64,000 bases of DNA, taken from contig KV748263.1 in assembly GCA_001692895.1 (NCBI GenBank), positions 62,001 to 126,000 of the forward strand, written 5' to 3'. The stretch comes from Cenococcum geophilum 1.58. Taxonomy: Eukaryota; Ascomycota; Dothideomycetes; Gloniales; Gloniaceae. Positions 57,664 to 64,000 of the stretch are shown here, piece after piece; position 1 is the stretch's first letter, and every line of letters starts with the position of its first letter. The translations under genes and the position numbers were made by a program. The notes under the pieces were generated by a model. That model was given only the letters and a program-made list of their open reading frames with translations. It was not told where the DNA came from and made no database searches.

Positions 57664-58595
57664 CAAGCTAAACGTCCTATCTACTTTTACCCTAGGTAAC
57701 GGTAGTATGGCTTAAGGAATGGGTTAGAAAACGGTAGCTATATAGACTAAATAGGGTATATATAAACCTAATAAATGCTCGGCTGTAGTTTGAAGGTAAG
57801 ACTTAATTAAGCCTAGCTTTTTAGAGCCCGTCTCCTAGTACTAAGTAATTGCCTTTTTAAGCCCTTTAACGTTATAGCCACTAGTAATTATAAATAGGCC
57901 TTAATTGATAAAGTTAACGCGTTAAATCCGGTCCTTGTCGCGGTAGACGCTGTCTAGTACCGCTAAGAGCTTCGCCCCCCGTAGCGGCTGCGAGGTCTTA
58001 TCTTCTAACTACTATATATAGAGCTTAGTAATAGCGGAGACGTAGCTATTTATAACTAAGTATTAGACTATCTTATTAAATAGGGCGTCTAGGGCCTCCT
58101 CGTCCTATATCTCTTCCTCCTTTATAGTTTCCTCCCCTACGGCTACAGCTGCCCTTGCGGCTGCCTTTCCCCCTAGCGGCCCTCCTACGGTGGTCTTCTG
58201 CCTTTTCTTTACCTGCTCGCCATCTTTCTATATCTCTTTCTATTTTAGCTTCCGTCTTTAATAGCTAGCGGCCTATAATTCTTAATTAATGACTTACTAC
58301 TCTAAAAATAAGTAAAGCTTATCTTCCGTTACCTGGGCGCCGTCTATATTACCTTTTAGTCTTACATACTAGTCTTCCCACTCTTTCTACTTTAGCTCGT
58401 ACGCCCTTATAGTATTCTTTAAGCGCTAGGCCTTATAAATATTCTATAGCCGTACTATCTAGGCCTTAAATTCGTTCTGGAGGAGGCTATAGGGGGAGGA
58501 AGCTAGGGGGGCTTCCGTAGTAGACTGTAGGGTAAGAAGATTTTTAAGAGACTCTATATCCGTAAGAGGTAAAGGGGTAAACGCGTAAGCGCGGT
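57664..58595 (-). pseudogene. Crypton recombinase, copy B, N-terminal part
   Basis: This matches 47478-48397 of copy A. It carries the helical N-terminal domain, the Ala/Gly-rich linker and the start of the core domain. The position of copy A's ATG reads GCG here, so either this copy lost its start or the real start lies elsewhere. The frame is broken by TAA/TAG. The rest of the gene is at 49465-51176. Confidence 0.75.
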
Positions 58596-58966
58596 ATAGG
58601 TAAATAAAGCTACCGAACGCGTAAATATTAATAAAGAAGGAGAAGAAGAGGGCTCTATATTATAGAATTAGAATTATAGTAGGCCTTTCTATATAAAATT
58701 AGAAGCCCCGTGTAAGCTAGGAGCCAGCGTAGGTATAAGAATAGTAGAGGGTTGAAAAATGGGTTTGTTAAGGCGATAGTGAGGTCAATAGCGCGTAATA
58801 AGGACCTTTATACTAACCTAGTACTAACCTAAGCCTTAAAAACGCGTCTAAAAAGTAGGGGCCACCACTAAAGGGGGGGGGTGATATTTAAACAATATAT
58901 CGCAGACCTTAGGGGGTTATACATAACCTAAGGTTACGCTAAGCTTAACCCGGACCTCCGATACCT

Positions 58967-59600
58967 TGCTTTATATAATTTGCTATTAGCATATAAAGAC
59001 GACGATTGCCTATAATACACATTACGCTAATCTAGATCGTCCCCTCTAATTGAAGAGTGCTAAGTAGCAAACTAGGTTCCGTTATAATCTTACCCCACCT
59101 TTTCTAAACTATAAGAATAAGGATCTTCCGGCTATAAGTGCCATACAGTACGGTTAATTTGTATATCCCTTCCGCTAGTATATTTCGTCCTACTATTATT
59201 AATAAAAGCTGGCCAATAGAATTAATAGGAATAAAGCTCTATAATTATACCCGTTTGCGCACGGTCCACCTCTTATAGGATATTACTAGCAAAAGGAATG
59301 ACTAAGTGGCGTTTTCTAGATGCTGAGCCCCGCTATATATGGCCCAGTTATTCCATTAATTATTTTCTCCTATATTCCTATTAAATTGAGTATATCTTAA
59401 CAAGGGCGTAGCCAGAGCGGGTTGGCCGCCCTCCCTACTAGTGCTAGTATAGCAAAAAGAATCTTTTTCGTTATATAGCTTAAATTACTTATATAATTTA
59501 GTGGGGTGGCTATAGTAGGAGTTTTGCATCTAGGCAGTAAAGAGGGCTTAGAAATATTTTTATTATACTATCTATCCTAACTACCTAACACGTATAAGTT
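58967..59600. other. Right flank of the Crypton array
   Basis: About 630 bp without a recognisable frame or repeat on the plus strand before the HET relic. Near 59400-59470 text such as SGLAALPTSASIAKR appears in one frame but is not assignable. The segment may include the HET gene's promoter. Confidence 0.4.
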
Positions 59601-59639
59601 TAAGTTTCTAGGTACGTCTTATGTTATGCCTCTATACCC

Positions 59640-61560
59640 TTATTCTTCGCTTTTACTGGGGAGTAATAGCATTTACTTGCTCCGCCTAAAGCCACCTAAA
59701 GACGAAACTGTATCTATAAAATACTAGCTTTTTAACTACTCTTTAAACAGATCTAATAGAGGGCCTCCTTGGTATAAGGCTTTATCCTATATATAGGGCA
59801 ATCCGGAGAATACCCTGCCTATATTTATAGATAAGTATTAGTTTAACGTTACGGAGAACCTTTACGCGGCGCTCTAGCGTCTTTAAAATCGCTCTATTGA
59901 GTGGATATGGATAGATGCTATTTATATTAACTAATAGGATTAATAAGAGCGGGGGCATTAGGTTAGGTCTATGGCGAAAATATATAGTAGAGCACACCGT
60001 ATAGTTGTCTGGCTTAGAGAGGCGGTAGATAGTAGCGATTAAGTGTTAGAAGAAATACGCGCACGGAAGAAGTGGTTGAATTCTTTAAGTAATAAAATAA
60101 TTTAGTAAGCAGTGCTCGCGCTACTTTAAAGACCTTAGTTTCGCTATATCTAGGTAAGAGAGTAGACTCTTAACAAAGTTAGAAGATTTTATTAATAGTG
60201 ATTTAGGTACTTCAGGAAGTTGCCGCAGCTTAACGTATTCTGATTGTATATAGCCTAATAGAGATTAACGGGTATAACTTCTGCTTAGGCTTGAAATTAT
60301 TACAGATTTTCTACTAAGCTCGTCTAGACTTGTATAGCCTTATCTATTTAGTGACTTACCTAATAAGGTAAGCTAGGTTCCGGCCTACGGTTAGAGTCTG
60401 TTAATTAAATATAAGTTTTTTAGCTATACGTCCGCTAGGCGAGTTGTTAGATATATTTTATACCCACAAAGCTACTAAGCGTTATAATAAGGTGTACGCC
60501 TTGCTTAGTATAAGCTCTAACACTCTTAACGCAGCTAACTTGTTACCTAACTATAAGGTTTTATAGAAAAAGGTCTTTTAATAGCTTGTTAGGTTTCTTC
60601 TATATAAGCCAGTATCTATAGAGACTTAGGACAATAAGGAGGTAGCAGCAATTAAAAGCTAGGGCTATATTCTAGGCTAAGTGTCCTCTATAGAGCCTTA
60701 TTCTGGGTAGGGTAATATATAAAAAGTATATATTGTTTTAAAAAATATATTTAGGTACCTAAAATATATAGGGGAATAGAGCGCCCGTTTAATTCTCTAT
60801 ACCTTAACGAAACCCATCTAGCAGGGTAACCTAGTTTATCTTTTATAAGGGGCTATTAAACCTACTATTATTAGAATATGTAAGTACCACTTTACCATTA
60901 TTATAATTGCAGTTACTTCTCCGGAATATATCTAAATAGGAAGTAAAAATATAAGATGGTTAGAAATCTTTCAATCCGTAATAATTTTCCTATAAGATTT
61001 TCTACTTATTTAGGACTAGGCAAAGTTCCTAGAGAGGCCTAAAAATCAAGAAGAATGTAAAACCTTGTTAGAGGTAGACGACCTAGTGCAGAAGTAATTA
61101 AAAGTAGAGTTAGAATATTATTGGGTGGGGCCCGCCGGGTTAGAGAATATAGCACTAGTATTAAAAGACTTAGGAGAATTTAAAGAGGTAGAAGAAAGGT
61201 TTTAAAAAGCAATAAATAGTTGTAAGAAAATGTTTGGAAAGGAGCATGTATATACACTAATCAGTATAGTCAATCTGGCGTCGACGTATAGGAATTAAGG
61301 GCGGTAGAAGGAGGCCAAAGAGCTGTTTGTGTAAGTAATAGAGATAAGAAAGAGGGTATTTAGGGCGGAGCATCTAAATACGCTAACTAGTATAAATAAT
61401 CTAGCATACACCTAGAAGTCCTAGGGCCGCAGTAATAAAGCTATATCTCTCTTAGCTGAATGCTATAAACTATAAAAGCGGATCCTAGAATCCCGTTACC
61501 CCTTTACTCTATCCTCACTTAGGGTTTTTAATAAGTGGAGAATTGTTAATCGGAAGTCCG
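59640..61560 (+). pseudogene. HET-domain and TPR protein relic
   Basis: The HET (heterokaryon incompatibility) domain starts near 59660 with IYLLRLKPPKDETVSI, then WYKALSYI.GNPENTLPI (59770), the ALSYxWG motif with Trp changed to a stop. IEWIWIDAIYIN (59895) is the WIDAICINQ block, and HQVRSMAKIYSRAHRIVVWL (59955) closes the core. A second frame from about 60880 leads into tetratricopeptide repeats of the kinesin-light-chain type. These include ALVLKDLGEFKEVEERFQKA, LASTYRNQGR.KEAKELFVQV and NLAYT.KSQGR (61150-61420), each followed by a G.EH..TL segment. HET proteins trigger cell death when unlike strains fuse, and the repeats would sense a partner. HET and repeats are in different frames, so at least one indel or intron lies between. 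One gene is likely but not proved. Confidence 0.78.
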
Positions 61561-61589
61561 TGCGCCGATTATAGGAAAAGAATAAAAAG

Positions 61590-61700
61590 TCTATCTATTG
61601 AAGGTGGCTCTAGGAGCCCTTATATATATATAAGGTAAGTAGGTCACTAGTACCCTAAGCTGGTTATTTAGTCTCCGTAGCCCGATTAATAAAAATAAAG
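61590..61700 (+). repeat. LTR-like promoter block, copy 3
   Basis: TCTATCTATTGAAG, GGCTCTAGGAGCCC and TATATATATATAAGG match the blocks at 23150 and 28415. It starts 30 bp after the HET-TPR relic. Upstream GTTAATCGGAAGTCC could belong to the same LTR. Confidence 0.45.
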
Positions 61701-62599
61701 CGAACTATATTAGAATTTTAAATCGATAATAGGTAGGGTAAATACTTCCCTTTTATAGAATATATAAGTAGATTTAATTAGCATAGCAGCGTAAAACGCG
61801 CAACTTACTGCTGATATTCTTACTAATAACTATTTAGAGTAAGTGGGATATATTAGCATTTAAAACAGATCCAGAACGGTTATAAAAGTAGTTTCTATAC
61901 CGTAAGTCGCCACTATAAGCAGGGAGGGCGGCCGACCCGCACTAGCTATACCCTTATAAAGGTCTACTAGGATGTATTTAGCTAGCTCTTAGTAACGCCT
62001 ATACCCTAGGGGTGTATAGCCATAATAGAATATACATACATATATACGTAAAGGTTTACTTTTTAAGGTTGATAAATAGAGAATGTAGAGTAAGTAGGCA
62101 TCTAGTTGGCGTTAGAACCAATTGTCTTAGGTATAGCGTTATAACGATAATGCTGCCGTTACTGCTTGGTGTTTAGCTTAGCGCGGTTGCTAAGTTAACT
62201 AAACCGTGCCGGAACTCCTAAACCCCAACCAGTTCTCATAACTACCACCGCTTAACCTTACGATGTGGGCCTTCCCATGGCATAACACACGGCTATATTT
62301 ACGTCGTAGCCTCCTCTAAAAGACTATCAGCAAATTATACCCCCTTTAAGCTTTATAGGCGCACCTTTAACGCCTCCGCTAACTAACGAGAAAGCCTTTA
62401 CGTAAGCTCCCTAAGTTATTGCGCTTCTTAGAGATATCTAAGCTGGAAGATATATTAAAGAACACCTGTGGACGGAATTTTAGCTTATGCGAGGAGAGTA
62501 TAATGAGATAGAGCGTTAGCTTAGACGAAATGAGTCGCTATTTAGATATGTTAAAGATAAAATACGGTGCGTGGACTCTGGGAACGATAGAGGCGGCTA
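61701..62599. other. No gene recognised
   Basis: TA-rich flanks around a more GC-rich centre (62130-62420). Plus-strand frames are short. The last 150 bp may be the N-terminal part of the next relic. Confidence 0.35.
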
Positions 62600-63030
62600 A
62601 CTAATAATTAGAATTGGGCAGATATAACTACAACGGAAGAAAGCATTAACTAATTGTCCGCATGCCAACCGGCGTCCATAAGCTCTTTATTAATGGTGTT
62701 GAGGACGCAATTTGAAGTTAGCTAAAAGTGATTTACAGCGGATTAGATAGGGCAGCCCTCTTTACGCGGAAAGTGCGCCTAGCCCGATTAACTAAGATAT
62801 ATTTTCTACTTAACAATATTCCGCCTAGTATAAAGTTAAAATATAAGCCGGACGCTTTATTCTGGCATAATAATATAATACCCTAGGGTTATAATCGAAG
62901 TCGCATATTTATAGAAGAGGAAGAGGCTAGGCCGGCTAGCTAAAGATTATCCCTAAGTCTCTTTAATTGGTGGTGGTGGTTATAGTAGCTTCTTAATAGC
63001 TACCCAAGTAGCTATAACCTCTGCTAGTGG
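62600..63030 (+). pseudogene. Relic of a fungal protein with a likely PD-(D/E)XK fold
   Basis: The frame from about 62640 reads MPTGVHKLFINGVEDAI (62662), followed by SGLDRAALFTRKVRLARLTK, and then LKYKPDALFWHNN (62840). After a one- or two-base frame change at about 62880 the text goes on as RVIIEVAYL and KRKRLGRLAKDY. A family of Pezizomycotina hypothetical proteins has this order: a PDA.F.H segment, then YPGV.IEV.YSQ with a helix rich in Lys and Arg. Asp and Glu at these places, with the nearby Lys/Gln, resemble a PD-(D/E)XK nuclease core. I recall the family pattern but no name. Function as a nuclease is inference. One frameshift and TAG codons show it is dead. Confidence 0.55.
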
Positions 63031-64000
63031 TAAAATTGGAGCTTAAGGCTCTCCCTTTGCTGTACTAACCTCCTAATTATTAAATGTTCCTTTCTATAGA
63101 GGTCCGTACGGGTGCTAAAGACACTTATATATCTATTTGTAATTATAAGCGATAATCCTCTAATAGAATTTAGGAAGCCTTCCGAGAAATAGCCTTTATA
63201 TATAGTGTAATGCCCGCGACCGGTTAAAGTTCCTTGAAGTTGCTAGCGGGCGGCTTCTAGCGGTAGAAGACAGTGGTAGAACAGGTAGGAAATGGCGGGA
63301 AAAGGGTGTTACGGTTAAGTCCCGTAATAGCAATTTAAAATGACGCTAAAAGCTCTATTTTAGAAGCTATATACAGTAAAGTTGCTAATATTTTAGCGTA
63401 CTATTCTGGCGTTTTACGAGCGGTGAGAGGAATATTAAAATTTTGAGGCTGTGTAGATAAAATCACTCTAAATTACTAGATTATAAACTGAATCTAAGGC
63501 CTCTATATTGCAACCAAATAACCCCTAATATATTTAGATAGAGAGCTTAAAGGATTGCTTTAATATACGTATTATTTAACTCCGTATTATTGGCTATAAA
63601 ATACCTAATATTTCTATTAATATCGTACTCCTTAAATAAAGTAATAAGTACGGCTGCTTGGTTCTTACTACTATACTTACTAAGTACCTCTTAAAGGCCT
63701 AAAATAGCTTACTAATACCTACTTTTCCTATTAATAAAATAAGCAACTATATAAAGAACTATATAAAGTTGCGGTTAAGTTTAAGCGATCGCTATACTAC
63801 CGACCAGCTAGTTTGCTTAGTGTTCCGTTAGAGATCCGTTAAGAGATCTACCGCTATTTCCTTGTCTAACGGGAGCCAATTAATTTATACTTCCTTAACT
63901 TTTACCCTAGCTAGATAAGTACTATAAGTGGCTTAACGTAGAGAGAAATATAGCCGTTTTTATATCGAGATAGGTTAGCGAGGAAGCGCTAGATATGCTT
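63031..64000. other. Unassigned end of the window
   Basis: 63190-63420 is GC-richer and begins with AATGCCCGCGACCGG; it might be an LTR fragment but I found no partner. Minus-strand frames at 63950-63480 give coding-like text (for example NWLPLDKEIAVDLLTDL and GLFGCNIEALDSVYNLVI) with TAA/TAG breaks, so a gene relic continues past the edge. No family was recognised. Confidence 0.35.

Larger units (their letters stand above)
48773..58966 (-). mobile_element. Crypton-type transposon, copy B, split by a Copia element
   Basis: A second head-to-tail copy runs from the AATACCT core at 48773 to the GATACCT core at 58960-58966. It matches copy A along its length, with differences that by eye are mostly transitions in both directions, as from independent RIP. 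It is interrupted at 51177-57658 by a Ty1/Copia element with a GTTAG duplication. Without that, its length is about 3.7 kb, like copy A. Confidence 0.82.

Noticed and set aside
59782..59997. 71-codon minus-strand ORF
   Set aside because: It is antisense to the HET core, whose plus-strand motifs are unmistakable.

Overview
The window looks like a transposon-rich, AT-rich compartment of a filamentous ascomycete (Pezizomycotina) that has been mutated by repeat-induced point mutation (RIP). TpA is everywhere. Almost every recognisable coding stretch is broken by TAA/TAG codons at places where family logic expects Gln or Trp, and the LTR pairs I compared by eye differ almost only by transitions. 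I see no convincing intact protein-coding gene of normal length, and no rRNA or tRNA. Runs of N near 11.0, 12.45-12.53, 24.67 and 47.16 kb point to a draft assembly.

Layout. 0.4-2.8 kb: solo LTRs, one nested inside another. 3.2-7.25 kb: relic of a SUR7/PalI-like membrane protein gene split in frame by an LTR element (3855-7200) carrying a coiled-coil gag-like ORF on the minus strand. 7.73-13.99 kb: a complete but decayed Ty1/Copia element on the plus strand. 14.2-17.6 kb: relics of a MADS-box factor, a HAP2/NF-YA factor and a SAM methyltransferase. 20.8-22 kb: an unknown gene relic whose first 120 codons are still open. 23.8-27.5 kb: a PIF/Harbinger element (Myb/SANT gene facing a DDE transposase), into which a hAT-type foldback MITE inserted, itself carrying a pogo-like Tc1/mariner element. 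29.1-32.4 kb: relics of an RNase III, a protein kinase and an unidentified membrane protein. 34.3-40.1 kb: relics of a DUF3723 gene, a large P-loop/patatin-like phospholipase gene and a PAK-like kinase. 43.1-44.7 kb: an 84-bp minisatellite and a C2H2 zinc-finger relic. 45.18-58.97 kb: two Crypton-type tyrosine-recombinase transposons in head-to-tail tandem, the second split by a 6.5-kb minus-strand Ty1/Copia element. 59.6-61.6 kb: a HET-TPR relic. 62.6-63.0 kb: a relic of a fungal family that looks like a PD-(D/E)XK fold.

The genes form no working pathway as they stand. The most interesting signals are (1) the tandem Cryptons, which share a 7-bp core (GATACCT or a RIP-altered form) at all three junctions, suggesting site-specific integration next to an existing copy; and (2) DUF3723 beside a patatin-like phospholipase, with HET-TPR and kinases nearby, a set typical of cargo of giant fungal Starship transposons. 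I found no DUF3435 captain here, so a Starship origin is only an inference. All reading-frame statements come from hand translation, so positions of decayed genes are approximate.
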